64,000 bases of DNA from Zeugodacus cucurbitae (taxonomy: Eukaryota; Arthropoda; Insecta; Diptera; Tephritidae), in the NCBI RefSeq assembly GCF_028554725.1, contig NC_071667.1, positions 86,838,001 through 86,902,000 on the forward strand, in the 5' to 3' direction. The notes below the pieces were generated by a model. The model worked only from the letters and a program-made list of their open reading frames with translations, made no database searches and was not told the DNA's origin. Below are positions 47,945-61,976 of this stretch, in pieces. Both the position numbers and the translations under genes were made by a program. The stretch's first letter is position 1; each line of letters opens with the position of its first letter.

Positions 47945-50900
47945 ATGAGTGCATTTGAGGTTTGTAAACATTTTGGTCAAGGATGTTTAGTATTAGTCTT
48001 TAATAAATTGAATTTGTTTGCATTAGGTGGTAGTTACTCCAACACGTCCAAAATGCAAAAAGCGCATGGAATCTCGTGAACCTACTGATGTTGTGATGGC
48101 TCCATTCTCTGCCAAATCTATCGTGCAATTTGAGGATGTGCCAATTGGAAAAACGGCGCGACGTATTTTGCGTGTTGTAAATCCTTCAACAGAAGATATA
48201 GAGGTAAACTATACCCAATTTTCTTATTTAATATTCAATATTATTTTTAGATTTATCGATGTATTTAACCGAAATACAAATTCCATCAATTAGTTTTAAA
48301 TCGATTCATTATTGAAACATTTACGTAAACCTTGAACATAATTTGTATTGGTATTTTTATTTTTTAAATTAGGTAAGAGTTATTAGAGCTATAGATGCGG
48401 AATATAACATAACAATAAATTGGACTGAAACCACAGTTCCGCGTTCGAAAACTGTTGAGATGGAGATGGTGTGGAGCCCTGTGCAAGAAGTTTCTTGTAA
48501 AGAAATATTACAGCTTCTTGATAATAGAAATTTCCGTAAAGATGTTATGGTCATAATGAAAACTCGCATAAGCAATCCTGTTAAGGTAGGTTGAAAAAAG
48601 AATTTGTGTAATTATGGCGCTTAAAGTAGAATGCATTCAGACATGAATATGTTCATATAAAAAGGTGGTTGAATATGCACCTAAAAGGGGTTGTTTTAAT
48701 AATATGCTCTCATAAAGGCGATTCTTGAATGCGTCAAGCATTAACCAATGTTTCGTTAGCAAACGCTGTTAAAACAGCCATATTTAATTGATCTATTAAA
48801 TTGTAACCCGTAAACAGGAATTCTTGATTATTTAAAGTTAGTCGCCAATCGTTAGTAGACGCTAATAAACCACCACTGTATGTTTATTTAAAAAATTGCT
48901 TTTGAAGAATAATTAAATAACTGATATTTTAGTTATTATGCATCATAATTAATTAAATAATTATTAATTATTATTTTTTATTTAAGTATTTTCACAATGA
49001 AAGATAATATACCGTTATGATTTAAAAGGAATATATACAAAATAAATTTAAGATAAATATGTTATATTGTAAGTAAAGTAATTTTTTTATACGTATTTTT
49101 AGACAGTGCGTAAATTTCCAACTATCTCAACGGGAAATAACGGCTACGTTAGAACACTTCGGCTAAAATCTCCCACAGGTACTTCAAAATCGCATAAAGC
49201 AAGTTCAACTCATACACAATCACGCAAATCAGCTTCAGCGATTTCTCAAAAGCCTACTAAGTCGCAACCAGCTCCATCCACTTCACACGGCCGCGCTCCA
49301 CCTCCCAGACAAGCATGGGTAGATTCCAAATGTCAATTACGTAAAGAACAACAACGTGAAGCTTTCGATGAAATAACTATTAACTTTTCGCATACATCGC
49401 CTCTTTCTGAACAAAATATATACGCGCGCAGCAAAACAATGAATGCAACTATAACATCTATTTCATCAACGAAATCGCCAGTACTAATTACTCACAAGGA
49501 GAATGTCAGTCCTTTAACTCCAAGTAATGTTATTGAAATGTTTGATAATATCCAATTCACACCGATAAACAGCGATGCCGTTAAAGGTAGTGCCGGGGGA
49601 AATCCCGATCTGGACAATCTAGCTAATTGGCCCACTCCAGTAAGCATAGATACTGTGAAAGTAAATTTGTCTACATTGCGACCACGTCGTTTAGCACCAG
49701 TAAGTGACCACACTGATGCGGTTGATGATATAAATACTACTCAAATGACAGTTGAGTTTCATATGGATCCCAATACTCCTGGTAATACAGTTTTGACTAA
49801 TAAAACTTTTGAAGTTAAACGTGAAAATATTAATATGTCAACGGATGCTCTTGATACCTCAGTCAGTTATGGTTTGACACTTAATAAAACGAGTACGATC
49901 AACACAACACCCAAGTCTCGACCATTAGCAATGATAGAAGAAGAAGAAGTTATTAATTGTGGAAATGTTGATGCTGAAAAAACATACGTTAAAAATAGAG
50001 ATGTAAAACTTCCGGAAGGAAGTCCTGTTCGGGAAGAAGAAGATTTGCTACGAGATATAAAATTAGTTGGTACGCCATTGAGGAAATACTCGGAATCAAT
50101 GAAGGATCTTTCTTTACGCTCTCCAAATAAACGTTACTCAGCTAGTCAAGGTTCAATGCCGAACCTTAACGAAATGGAGACCATACGATCCATCGAACAA
50201 AATCGGTATTTTTATAATCACGTGCAATCACGAGATGCACTTAAAATGTCCATGATTCAGGAACAAACCCCTAATATTGGTACCACGGCATGTAGGAATG
50301 AGGTTAACGTTTCAGAATTAGCCGATTTAGCTTTCAATCAAAGCGAAATTTTAGCGCAATCAAGTCGTTTTAATTTAAATGAAGTTGGCTTGAAGTCGCG
50401 TAAAAGCAGTCCAGTAACTGTTTCTGGAAAATGGCGAGATTTACGAGGTGTATCACCAAAATCATCAAAGACTAAATTGATTGAAAATTCCCCCTCTAAA
50501 TCAAAAAGTCACAAGAGAAATTCTCAGAATTTATCCATCTCTGATGGACAAAGCAGTGAATCGTTGGCTACAACATCGAGTGAAAAATCAACAACAGCAA
50601 AGAATTTTACCTCGACTACCCCATACACAAGAAGTTCTCCTAATAAAAACATGAGCCTAATCCTGGTTTCGCCTCCAAAGCGTCAACGTGTTGAAAAGGA
50701 ATTTGCTTTTGAGCGACCATCAATTCCAAATATGTCTCGTTCAAAGAATTGGACACGCACTCTGGTGAAGAAAGTACGACTTGCAAAACCCGGCACACCA
50801 CAAAAAGTAATGCCACCAAATATTCAACCTTCATCCATATCTCGTGAATCAGAGAAATTATACGATCCAGAGTTATATCTACAGTTTTGCATCAATCCCG

Positions 50901-53900
50901 ATCCCTTTGCAGCCAGTACAACTTGTGATCCGTTCCTCGCTTCCACAATGTATTTAGACCAAACGGCCGTACAGAGGCATCAACATGATTTTAAAAAATG
51001 GTTAAATGCACTGGTTACCATACCGGCCGATATGGATGCGAACAGCGATGCTAAAATCGATGTTGGTAAACTTTTTAATGAAGTGCGTCACAAAGAATTG
51101 ACCTTAGCACCCACCAAAGAAGAGCAATCTATGGACTATCTTGTGCAACACCGACTTGAGGTTGTTCGACGTGCTGCTGTCTACTTGTATCTAAGTGATG
51201 AAGTGCGTGAACCCTGTTCCAAAGTGGCAGTGTATGTAAATAAAAATGCCATACGTATACGGAACGATAGGAATTTACACCTTGATGTAGTGATGCAACG
51301 CTACATATTGGAACTGTTACTCTGTTTTAATCCGATGTGGCTGCGTATAGGCTTAGAGGTTGTTTATGGTGAAAAAATTCATTTGCGGTCAAATAGCGAC
51401 ATTATTGGATTGAGCACCTTTATATTGAATCGGCTATTCCGGGACAAACTTTTGGAGGAGAAATATTCACGTGCATATTCGCTCTCTGACGAATATGCGG
51501 AGTATATCAAAAAGTATACATTGACTAAAATGCTTTGTTTGCTACTATTTCTTGACAAAGCAAAACAAAAGCGCATTATCAAATACAATCCATGTCTCTT
51601 TGTCAAAAAGTCACCTCATAAGGAAACAAAAGAAATTCTGTTGAAATTCTCCTCCGAGCTACTGGCAAATATGGGTGACATTACGCGCGATTTGAAACGT
51701 CTAGGTTACGTCTTAGAGCATAAACAATGTTTCTTAGACGAATTTAATTACGCATTTCAAAATCTTGCCGTGGACCTAAGAGATGGTATAAGACTGACAC
51801 GTGTAATGGAGATCATATTGCTGCGCGAAGACCTAACTAAACAACTGCGAGTGCCTGCAATATCTCGCTTGCAACGCATTTACAATGTAAACTTGGGATT
51901 GCGAGCACTTAGTGAGGCCGATTTCAAATTGAGCGGCGACATAACTGCGGCAGATATTGTGGATGGGCATCGTGAGAAGACGCTGTCACTGCTCTGGCAA
52001 GTCATTTATAAATTCCGCTCTCCGAAATTCCATGCGGCTGCGCGCGTGCTTCAAAAATGGTGGCGTAGCAAGTGGTTGTCTGTGTGGGTGAAGCGCCGTA
52101 TACGCGATAAAGAGGAGCGGCGCAGACAAATCGCGGCAACTACGATACAAGCGTTCTACCATGGTTACATAGCGCGCCGCTGGGTGAAGTTATATCGGCA
52201 GGAACGTTCTTCGGCGGCAGTGGTGTTGCAGAAATATGCCAGACGTTTCTTGGCGCAATCGTATCTCAAACGCTCAATACTTGCCGCCCGCAAAATTCAA
52301 CATTGGTACCGCGGTTGTGTGCTCGGGGTTCGCTACCGCCGATACTACACTGATCTCCGCTGTTGTACACTATTCATTCAGCGCTGTTACCGCCGTCGTC
52401 TACTGTCAAAAAAACTATTGTTAGTAGTCGACGAGTATCGGCGATTCTGCGAAGAAAAACGTGCCAAGGCAGCTACTTGCATACAGATATTTTGGCGCGC
52501 CCACTGTGTTGCCAAGCTACATCGCAACGACTTTCTGAAGTTGAAGTGGAGTGTGGTCGCCATTCAGCGGAGATGGCGAGCAACAATTGCTATGCGGCAG
52601 CAAAGTAAGGAATTTTTATTTATACGCACCGCTGTCATATGCATCCAGCGATATTTTCGTGCAAAACGCTGTATGTTGCAGCAGCGCGCCGAATTTTTGC
52701 ACTTGCACACTTGTGTTCTAAAGATGCAACAACGGCGCCGTTCCATTTTACACATGCGCGCAGTGCGTAACGACTATAAACTGAAGATCAAAGCTGTACA
52801 TACCATTCAAACTCGCTGGCGCGCCACTTTAGCAATGAATCGGGACCGCACCGCTTACCAGCAGTTAAGTAAAGCTGTCTGCAAGATTCAAGAGAGATAT
52901 CAGGCGATTAAAATTATGCGATTGGAGAAGAGAAACTATGAACGCTTACGCAACAGTTGCATTACAATACAACGCAAATGGCGCGCCACCATCCTAGCGC
53001 GTCGCACTCGTGTCGACTTCCTGACGATCCAATACTTTGCCACTGTGATGCAGCAACGCTTCCGTGCCACACGTCTAATGAAGCAACAGCACATGGAGTA
53101 TACGATACTGAAGGCAGCCGTAGTCAAAGTTCAACACAGATACCGCAGCCTCCAAATTATGCGTCATGAACGCTCAAGGTATCAAAGTGACCGGAACAAG
53201 ATTATACAGTTACAACGACGTTTCCGTGCAACAATGGAAATGCGAAAGACGCGAATATCCTACCAGCAAAAACGTAAATCCATTATCTGTATTCAAAAGT
53301 GGTACCGCTCCATTCAGCGGACACGTCAACAACAGCAATCGTATATCCGCTTGCGAAACTGTTGCATTTGTGTGCAGCGCAGATGGCGGGCAGTGCGAGT
53401 AGGTCGTCTTGTTCGACAACAATATCAGCAACAAATACAACACATTATTACCATACAACGACGTTGGAGCGCCACTCTACTAATGCGAAAAGAACAAGCT
53501 GCCTTCCGCTGTAAACGCGCCGCTGTATGTTCCATACAACGCTTTTACCGATCTTATCGTGAATCTTTAGCAGTACGTGCACAATTTTTACTCATGCGTA
53601 GATCAGCGGTTTGTATGCAACGCAGATACCGTGCACAGCGCAGCATGCGTGTTGCAAGACACGACTTCTTGTTGCTGCATCGTACAACAATTTATTTACA
53701 ACAAAAGTACCGTGGCCTTCGCATAATGCACCAACAGCGATCCGAATTCCTTTTCGTACGCCGAATAGTGATACATTTGCAGCAAAAGTTCCGCGGTAAA
53801 CATGAGACTCGGCGAAAACGCTTGGAATATTTGCAATTACGAAACACTGTTATTGGATTGCAATCACAAGCGCGTGGACTATTGGCACGCCGTCGCCTAC

Positions 53901-54970
53901 AAAAGCTGATGACACCGGAAATGGTTGAGGAGCGGCGTCGCAGGAGGGCGGCTAGCATTATACAGCGTTTCTGGCGCGGTTATCGTGTACGTAAATGCTT
54001 CCAGAGCATGCAAATGCGTTTGATTCGTCGAAACATGGCTCTGTGGAAAAAAACCACTCAAGCAGCGAACACGCTCAGTTACAAAATTTCGCATGCAGTA
54101 TGTGTTCTCCGCGATCATTCAAGCGCGTCGGAAATACTGCACGTTCTCATATGTTTGGGTAAGTTTTGACTGCACTCAAATGACTTGGTTTTTACTATTA
54201 CATAACACTATTTACACAATTTACCACAACAATTGCAATTCTATAACATTCTCCTCTTTGGTGAATTTAACTCTTTTCCTCTCCCAACAAGAAAACTATA
54301 TTTGAATTAAAAATACATGATGTATATTATATTATAGATCGTATTTCTCGTACTGTGCCGCACATTCTTATGAATCAGTCAGATTTCGTATCGACTTTCT
54401 GCTACGGCGTTATGGCACAGACAATACGCAGTGAGGTCGATAAACAATTGATTCGTTATTGCAGTCGGATTATTTTGAATTTGGCGCGTTACAACAGCAC
54501 CACGGCTAATACTTTCCAGGAAAGCGGACTTGTTACCATAGCCCAGATGTTGTTGCGCTGGTGTGACAAGGATAGTGAAATTTTCAACACTTTGTGCACG
54601 TTGATTTGGCTCTTTGCTCACTGTCCATATAAACGCCACGTAAGTTGAACATGGAATTGCTTGCTTTATTGCTAATTTGTTCAATCATGTTTACACCATT
54701 TAGATTATTCGCGAGTACATGACGACTCCTGAAGCTATATATGTGGTGCGTGAGACTAAAAAGCTGGTGGCGCGCAAAGAGCGGATGAATCAAAATCTGC
54801 GCAAGCCTGTTGGATCAACGCGTGTACCAAAGCATCAGCAATTCCCCAACCGTGCATTACCGAGTCTCGAGCCTGACTACGGAGTCATACACAACAAACC
54901 TTACACATTTGTATCGTCCGTATTCGCATTCGACATGCTGCTAGCCGAACTGGAAATTGAAGTTTCTTAA
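47945..54970 (+). CDS. asp: Abnormal spindle (ASPM family), spindle-pole microtubule protein
   Basis: Asp focuses microtubule minus ends at spindle poles and centrosomes; the human homologue is the microcephaly protein ASPM. Exons: 47945-47959, 48027-48203, 48373-48585, 49103-54158, 54338-54639, 54704-54970; 6030 nt, 2009 aa, phases checked. Exon 1 encodes only MSAFE. The N-terminus (about 25-130) is the ASH domain (APFSAKSIVQFEDVPIGKTA, ..EMVWSPV..). A Ser/Thr- and Lys-rich region to about 800 carries SP/TP sites. A calponin-homology actin-binding domain lies around 980-1110. About 24 IQ-type calmodulin-binding repeats follow to about 1770 (LQKWWRS, IQRRWRA, IQKWYRS, MQQRFRA). A helical tail completes it (exons 5-6, ..LNLARYNS.., ..IWLFAHCP..). 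Drosophila Asp is of similar size. AATAAA lies at 55201-55206. Confidence 0.96.
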
Positions 54971-55200
54971 CATAACGTTATTTGTATGTATGTAGTTTAG
55001 TATTTGTCTTTGTCTTTGTTTAATATGGGCGACAGGCCCCACTCTTAGATCATTATTTGTATGATTTTTTCGTTCTCTGTTTATTTTTTACGTACATACC
55101 TACTAGACTATGCTATTGATACGCATTCGCCTAAGCTACTGCACTGTTATTCGTGATTATTTTATAATATCTGTATATGTTAATTTAAGGTTTATCAATG

Positions 55201-55206
55201 AATAAA
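55201..55206 (+). terminator. asp poly(A) signal
   Basis: AATAAA 230 nt after the asp stop codon, within GAATAAATTAACC. Confidence 0.5.
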
Positions 55207-57437
55207 TTAACCACTTTGAATTATTTTTAGTTTACTGTTGCAAGATAAAGTATACGCTCGGTAGTATTTTTAAACAAAATTCAGTATTCCGGGAGTAAGT
55301 TTTATACTTAAACGAGAAGGGCGAACACTTCGTTCGTAAAAATATGAAAAGTGGTTTTTAATATTTGTTATAGTTAGTTACATACATATGTGTGTTATAG
55401 TATAGTTACATACATATGAACGTACATAAATGGGAAAAATACGGTATTATAGATGAGCACTTTCTATTTACCTTAAAGTGTAATTGCAGAAAGAGGATTG
55501 GCCAAGCAACTTAATTGACCAATACATTACGTCGGTATTAGCTAATTTTAATTTAGCCACCATACGTTTAAAGAACAACAAATATAATTGTGTAATTACC
55601 TATTAGCCAATTAGAGAAATGTCTCTCTTTAAGTGCTTGCATTATTTACATATTATGTAAATAATATGTGATTGTTTATATGTAGAAGGAAAAGCATACC
55701 AAATTATCAGATTACAAGCTAAATGTTGTTCAAAAAACGATTTAATTTTAGATAACAATATTTATAAACAAGGATTCTTATTTTCAAAAATCTAATATTA
55801 AATGAACGTCCCAATTTTTGTTGAATATCTCATTTGAATTGTAAAATCAGGAATTGTAAGAAATTTAATTACACTGAATGCCTATTATCATTTCTAAATT
55901 TCGACAAAGCAGGCTTTTTTTCTGAACCATAGATCGGCTTAGTTCAAAGTTTGTAAATTATATTATGGAAGCTAAGAGAATATGAAACTCATCATGGCTT
56001 TATATGCTCTTATTTTTTATTGTAAAATTTTATTAATAGGACATAGGGCAGTCAAACATATGAATCTCTTTTGTTTCTCCCTCAGCGGATTTGAGTTTTG
56101 TATTTTCGAAGAAAAGTTATGCTTTGTCCAAAAATCCTTTGATCGATTTGTTAGAAAAAGTGACTTTTTCTAAAGCTGTGCCCGCATACAATAGACGAAA
56201 TCAAATAAATTTCCCAACTTTTAACGGTTGATACTAAGAATATAGCTTTCGTCGAACTTTTGTTGGGTACCCTTTGGTAATGTCATGGTACGAAGTAAAC
56301 GCGGATAATCCAATTGTTTTTCTGTTTCAGTGTTTCAGACATCATATAACGGCAACAATATATACATACCACTATATATGTTTGTATATATATATACGTA
56401 TGTACATATCTGCATAACTAGTCGATTACATTAATACAAACTACAAGTTAGCAAATTTAGCCTATCTCTTTGATTACCTCTTCGCCTGTCTGTTAACGAA
56501 TTTTGTTTGATTATGTGTGTATATCGGCAATAGTACATTGATCCAGGCTGCAGTTGACTTTGCGCTCATTGTCAAGTTCGATGGCGGTACAAAGAAGATG
56601 CACATACAATTGTACTACTAGCAATTGTTATATATTATGTACATATGTATATTCTATTTAAATTTCTTCAAAAGTGGCAATAATATTTGGTTTTGACAGT
56701 AAAAATTTTAAAATTTTGGTACACCATAAACCATTTTTATTTGTACGGGTCAAATATTTAAAAATATATATACAGAAGGTGAATAGAATTTGATGGAACT
56801 ATTTGTACATTGTATGTATGCACATTAAACAATTAAAATATTACTTTTTTAAAAATTTAGAAATATTTTTAATTAATTTAAGCTTTTTTATTTGAGATTG
56901 GTCTTTGTCGAATAATACTTTGTGATGGTAAAGATTAGTTAATCTTCATAACGACATTTTACGAGCAATGTAAATGACTGAAGAAATAATTTTCTGTTTG
57001 ACTGATAATACTTATTTGAAATAATATAACTACATACATATGCACATACATATGTACGTGCTAACAAACTTATTGAGTATTTATTCGCACAGATATCGTA
57101 CTAACATATATACATATGTACATACACAAGTGTTAACGGCTTCCCAATATTGATAAGCGATACTGGTCGCGTTTTAAGACTACTGGCTACTTTAGGTACA
57201 ATAACATTGTTAAGCAAAACGCTTTAAACGTTATGGCCTTTTGGACGTTTGGATTAGCTGAATCTATGGTGTTTATCGCGGTCCAATCTATATACAAATT
57301 TATTGTTTAACGCAAACGCGCCAACGAAATGAAAAACAGAACAGCAAATGCAGCTTTAAATAAAATTAACTAGAAAAACCTAATCTACTTATTTAACAAT
57401 ATTTACATATGCTTGCATGTACATATGTATGTATATA

Positions 57438-57951
57438 GGGTGGTTCATATAGTATTTTCCCTTTATATATTTTTCCAAAAATTAGTAGTACAAATATTAA
57501 CATTATAATTGGTGACTCCTCTGGTCGATACAAAGTGAACCATTGGTTCGGAGCTTATCATATTCCTTTGTAGAAATCTATGCATGCCTCTAATGTCATA
57601 TTCATTGTGTGTACTAGAGAATATAGTGCGGTTTCGCTCATTTTCAGATGAGCTAGATTAAATTTATTCCAATATATATATAGCTGAGTAGTTGTTTTTT
57701 GGAATTTAGCATTAAAGTGGGCGCGACCAGGCGATATTCGTTTATCGCATTGTTTGCGTGATGTGTCATCCTGAGTTTTTGAATATAATATGAACAAACA
57801 ACCATCAAGTGGTCGATTTTTCGACGATCCTGTATCATGATTAAATGTTGAGATGAAGCTACACATCATACAAGTTTGTCCTATGTATATCATAACGCTA
57901 TTATACTGTTTTGTCAAGGTAAAAATAGGAATACATATGGACTACCCACCC
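57438..57951. mobile_element. Possible MITE/decayed DNA transposon with imperfect TIRs
   Basis: The left end reads GGGTGGTTCATATAGTATTT. The right end, in reverse complement, reads GGGTGGGTAGTCCATATGTA followed by TTCC. They match with a small insertion. The left copy follows TATA; no clean target duplication is seen on the right. The interior has a 119-codon minus-strand frame without a recognisable transposase motif. Confidence 0.35.
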
Positions 57952-58382
57952 AACGTTGGCGCTTCGACGTTTGTGCGCCAGCGTTTACTGCTCTGTCCTG
58001 ACATTCGCATTGCATCTGCTGCCAATTGAATGCATTGGTTGGTTCTAAGAATCGCAACGACTGCATAAACAACATCGACACCGGCACGCCAGACATAAAC
58101 AGAGCTCCGGGCACTGCAATTGCATTCGGCTGGCACAGTTTCACGCGATCGTTTGCCTCGTGAAGAGCGTTTATTTGTAACGTCGCTTTTTAACATTTGC
58201 GTGACATTTAGCATTTAGGTGTGCGATTAAGCAGCGCTCGCCCCCATTGTTATATTCGTTTTGTGTGTTTGATTTTGTGAATGTATTAGGAAAAGAGGAA
58301 AAGCAAAGTTCACAACACAAAATTCAAACAAAAAATTGCACTGCGTTTAAGTTATTGTTTACAATCAAAAGTCGCAACTAGA

Positions 58383-60037
58383 ATGTTGCTGCACGGTTCC
58401 AGGAAAGTGGGCACCTATGACACGGAGCCTGAAAGGATTCGCCTACAAGTACAACATATTTCGCAATGGTTAAGAGAGAACCCTAATGTAAACGCCAACA
58501 ATGACTTTGAGAATTTGTTGTTCTTTTTACGTAGTTGCAAATATGATTTGGATCGAACAAAGAAAAAAATAAAAAAGTAAGTCTGGAGTTACACTTAAAT
58601 AATAGGGGGCATTACGTGTGCACCAGTATTATGTGCTGCGCGCAAAAGTTAATTAGAAACAATGGTATCACTATCAAGATGAGCGTTAGAAATTCAAAAA
58701 AAAAAAATCGTTATATGTAAACAGTGTATTTCCAATCGGAATTGTGTACCCACTGTATTCGCAGCTTATCGAAGATTTTGAAGGACAAATTTTGGAATTT
58801 AAATGTGATACATTAAATCAAAAATAGAATATTAAATAGGTAATTATAGTGATATCCCATATAGGTAATATGGTGAAATATCGGAGAAAGCTTAAGTGAG
58901 TGCATCTTGGGCATAATATTGTTAGGTGACAAGATTAGTGAAATCGGGCTATGTATAGGTTTTAATTATGAAATAATGTTGTGTGTTATCTTAATACAAT
59001 TAAATAAATAAATGCAGAGAGAATAAAATGTTCAGTTACTCTCGACCTTAGTCCTTCCTAACTTGCTAATTTAACGCCCTTTTTAGCTTTATTATCTTGC
59101 TTTCAGCAAAAAAAAACATGTAGCAGAAGAACTAAGAGATTAATTTAATAACTTAACTTTAATAAATTAATATGACTCTGACTGAATTATCTGTGGAAGC
59201 CTATCTTTACTCCTTTTTTGTTTTTTAGTTAAATTGATTATAGTATTATTTTTAATGAGTCGATGATATTAAATGACTTTTTATAGTTTCTATCAAATGC
59301 GTGCGGAGCGTGTAGAGTGGTTCGCCAACAGAGATCCCTTTTTACCAGAAATACAAGCACTACTCAAACTTGGTGTGTTTCTACCAGTCGATGGCGTAGA
59401 TTCAAAAAATCGTAAGGTGGTTGTAATACGTGCGGCTGCACACGATCCAAAACTCCATTCCCAAAACAACGTTTTCAAGGTAAAAGTATATAGTACATAT
59501 AAATGTCTGTCGATATGTAAAAGTGTAATTAAAATGTATTTTCTAGGTCAGTAAAATGGTCTTGGACTTACTACTAAAATTCGAGCCAGATAATTGTGGG
59601 CAAGGTATTGTGGGTATATTTGATATGGCGGGCGTTCAGTTGGGCCATGCACTCCAATTGAATCCTAGAATGATAAAGCATTCTGTTGAAAGTTGGCAAG
59701 CTTATCCATGTCAACCAAAGCTTTTGGAGTTCATAAATGCGCCGACTCACGTGAATATCTTTCTGAACACTTTCAGGTGACTACATTTATAACTGGTAAA
59801 TAATTCGTTTAATACGATTATATTGCATTCCATAGATTATTTATGACACCAAAAATGCGCTCCCGTGTTGTTGTACAAAAGCGTCTAACTACAGTGGAGT
59901 GTGCTGGCTTACCGAAAGATATTGGAGGCAACGGGCCCAGTTACAGAGAACTTACTGCCAAATGGAAACAACTCGTTGAGGATAACGTGAACTTCTATCA
60001 GGAATATGATAAATACAAAAGCATACTGGCAACTTGA
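58383..60037 (+). CDS. CRAL-TRIO domain protein (alpha-tocopherol-transfer-protein-like)
   Basis: It belongs to the Sec14/CRAL-TRIO family of small cytosolic proteins that bind and transfer hydrophobic ligands such as retinoids, tocopherol or phosphoinositides; the ligand here is unknown. CDS: 58383-58576, 59287-59479, 59547-59776, 59836-60037; 819 nt, 272 aa, phases checked. Residues 15-75 form the helical CRAL-TRIO_N domain (..ENLLFFLRSCKYDLDRTKKK.., FYQMRAERVEWF). The lipid-binding fold follows at about 95-245 (..GIVGIFDMAGVQLGHALQL.., ..INAPTHVNIFLNTFR.., ..GGNGPSYRELTAKW). No signal peptide or membrane segment is present, and length is normal for insect members. Intron 1 contains a diverged copy of the interspersed repeat. 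Many paralogues exist in flies, so no symbol is given. AATAAA lies at 60457. Confidence 0.9.
58840..59067 (+). repeat. Diverged interspersed repeat fragment in CRAL-TRIO intron 1
   Basis: The right end at 59012-59067 (GCAGAGAGAATAAAATGTTC..GTCCTTCCTAACTTGC) is a diverged version of the copy A terminus. The preceding ~170 bp (..GTGAAATCGGGC..) resembles its interior weakly. Confidence 0.4.
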
Positions 60038-61976
60038 ACCAATTTCGCCAAACATCGAGAGAAGTAATTAAACATATCATTCGCTCGCGTTCATTCCTCC
60101 GATAACAACTTGTGATTTGTTTTAGTATTGTATAAGTAAAATAATATTGATTAGTATTAAGATTTCCAAAAACGGCATTGTAATGAATAATCAAATTAAA
60201 TTAATTAATATGTAGTTAAATGCTAGTGTATACAAGCGTTCATACTAGAAGGCAAGATAAAATTATATTAGCCATTGACCATATTAGAGAATTTTTATCA
60301 TTTAGATTAATGAGTTTATTGTAGTTGGTGTCATTTATACACACGCATACAAATGTAGGTATGTATATGGGTAGTATTTAATACATGTTAATTAATATAT
60401 AAGTATGTATATAATATTTAGGCTTTTGGGTTACATTGTTAATATAGATATTTTTAAATAAATGCTTACATACTTATACGTATATGTAAATGTTAGGTAT
60501 GAAAATATACGATATTTCTTACATTTTATTAGTACAGCAAATGCTTATGTGATAATATTTTCCAAATGTATGTCTCAATTTTACATATCTCTACATAATA
60601 ATAACACACAACTGTATCTATATATTGTGGTATACTAATCTTAATATAAGAATAAAATGTGCTCCTGCATGGACTACGTTGTTGTTGTTTTAGAGCAAAT
60701 ACTAAACTAATGTGCATCCCAAGCTTTCACTACATTAGTTAGATACTTGGCCGAACTTATCTTCTTACCAGTAGCCGTCACCGACCCACTCAGGTCCGGA
60801 TTTCTCTTAATAAATGTTGGAAGATTTTAAATAATATGTATGTATGTATACACATGTGTATTTCCTGTAAATATATGTTTGTATTATGTTTACAATAAAG
60901 GATTTGAATTTATAATAGATATAGGTGTGCAGTTCAAAACTCAAGCGATTATGTTTTGTGTGAGATTGTATTTTGTTATTTTCTAAAGTTTTATACATTT
61001 AGTAATGTAATGCCTAATGCTACCTTAGGTTATTAAAATGGGTTTTATGCGTTGCTAATAAATGTTTTATTATACATACGTGCATGTAAGTACACAATTG
61101 TATTAAAATTTGCAATCAAACGTTGTTTATTTTGCAACAAAAATTGAAGAAATTCCATCCAACTAAAAATTTTATTGTAAAATATAATGAATTTATGTCT
61201 TATGGGGCCCGTTTATTATTTATTAATCATCAATTCAGTTTCTTTCCCCCAACACAAGGCAAATGTCCACTCTTAATTTAGAAATTCGTTTTTATAAAGT
61301 CTAGTTCCAAATTGTTGATTTTTTTCACTCATTCGTATAATTTTGTTTAAGTATTCTTATCTCATTTAATGTTAAATTGTTAGATATTCGATATTATGGC
61401 GTTGGTGAATAGTTTCGATGGCGACCTTTTCACCACCACATACACCTGTGATAAATCATCACCTATTTAATATATATGGAGTTTGAGTGTTCTTTTAAGG
61501 GAAACTTAATACTAGCATTTTTAAAGTGGACAAATATATTAAATCAATACTAAAATAAATTATAAATAAAATATAAGTTTATTGCATTTATCGCTGTTAA
61601 GCCACTAAAAATAGTTGTTACATTATAAATATTTATATTTAAAGAATAAATTAAAATTTCTATCTTCGAATTCTAGTAGTAGCAATAATGTAAGTATTCA
61701 GCACTTGTTACAAACTTACACTTACATCATTCTAATTATAAAAAAATAAATTTCACTCTTGATATCGTTTAATTTTAAATCGTTCGATGGATACTTATAG
61801 TTTTGAGGTTATTAAAAATTAAATATAAAAACGCCATGTATCTTTATATTTTTACGGCATTTCGTACTGCAAAACAAATGTATTTTCTTTAGTGTTTGAT
61901 TATCGGTCAATAATCCGTTCCTTAATGAGACCGTTCACACTCAAAACTCTAATTGCATCCCGACTTGCAATGAATC
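60038..61976. other. Convergent 3' region of CRAL-TRIO gene and mats
   Basis: AT-rich DNA between two convergent genes with no coding exon. AATAAA at 60457-60462 is a plausible CRAL-TRIO poly(A) signal. Several TTTATT sites (AATAAA on the minus strand) between about 61050 and 61900 could end mats. The two 3' UTRs probably fill much of it. Confidence 0.5.

Larger units (their letters stand above)
54971..58382. other. Intergenic region asp to CRAL-TRIO gene
   Basis: The left part is the asp 3' UTR (poly(A) signal AATAAA at 55201). The rest is AT-rich with microsatellites and a possible MITE at 57438-57951. No coding exon is supported; the 119-codon minus frame at 57558-57917 lies within the MITE-like element. 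The DNA is less AT-rich from about 57950 and probably holds the promoter and leader of the CRAL-TRIO gene. Confidence 0.5.

Noticed and set aside
52236..53958. Several open frames on both strands inside asp
   Set aside because: Shadows of the repetitive, Arg/Gln-rich IQ-repeat coding sequence.
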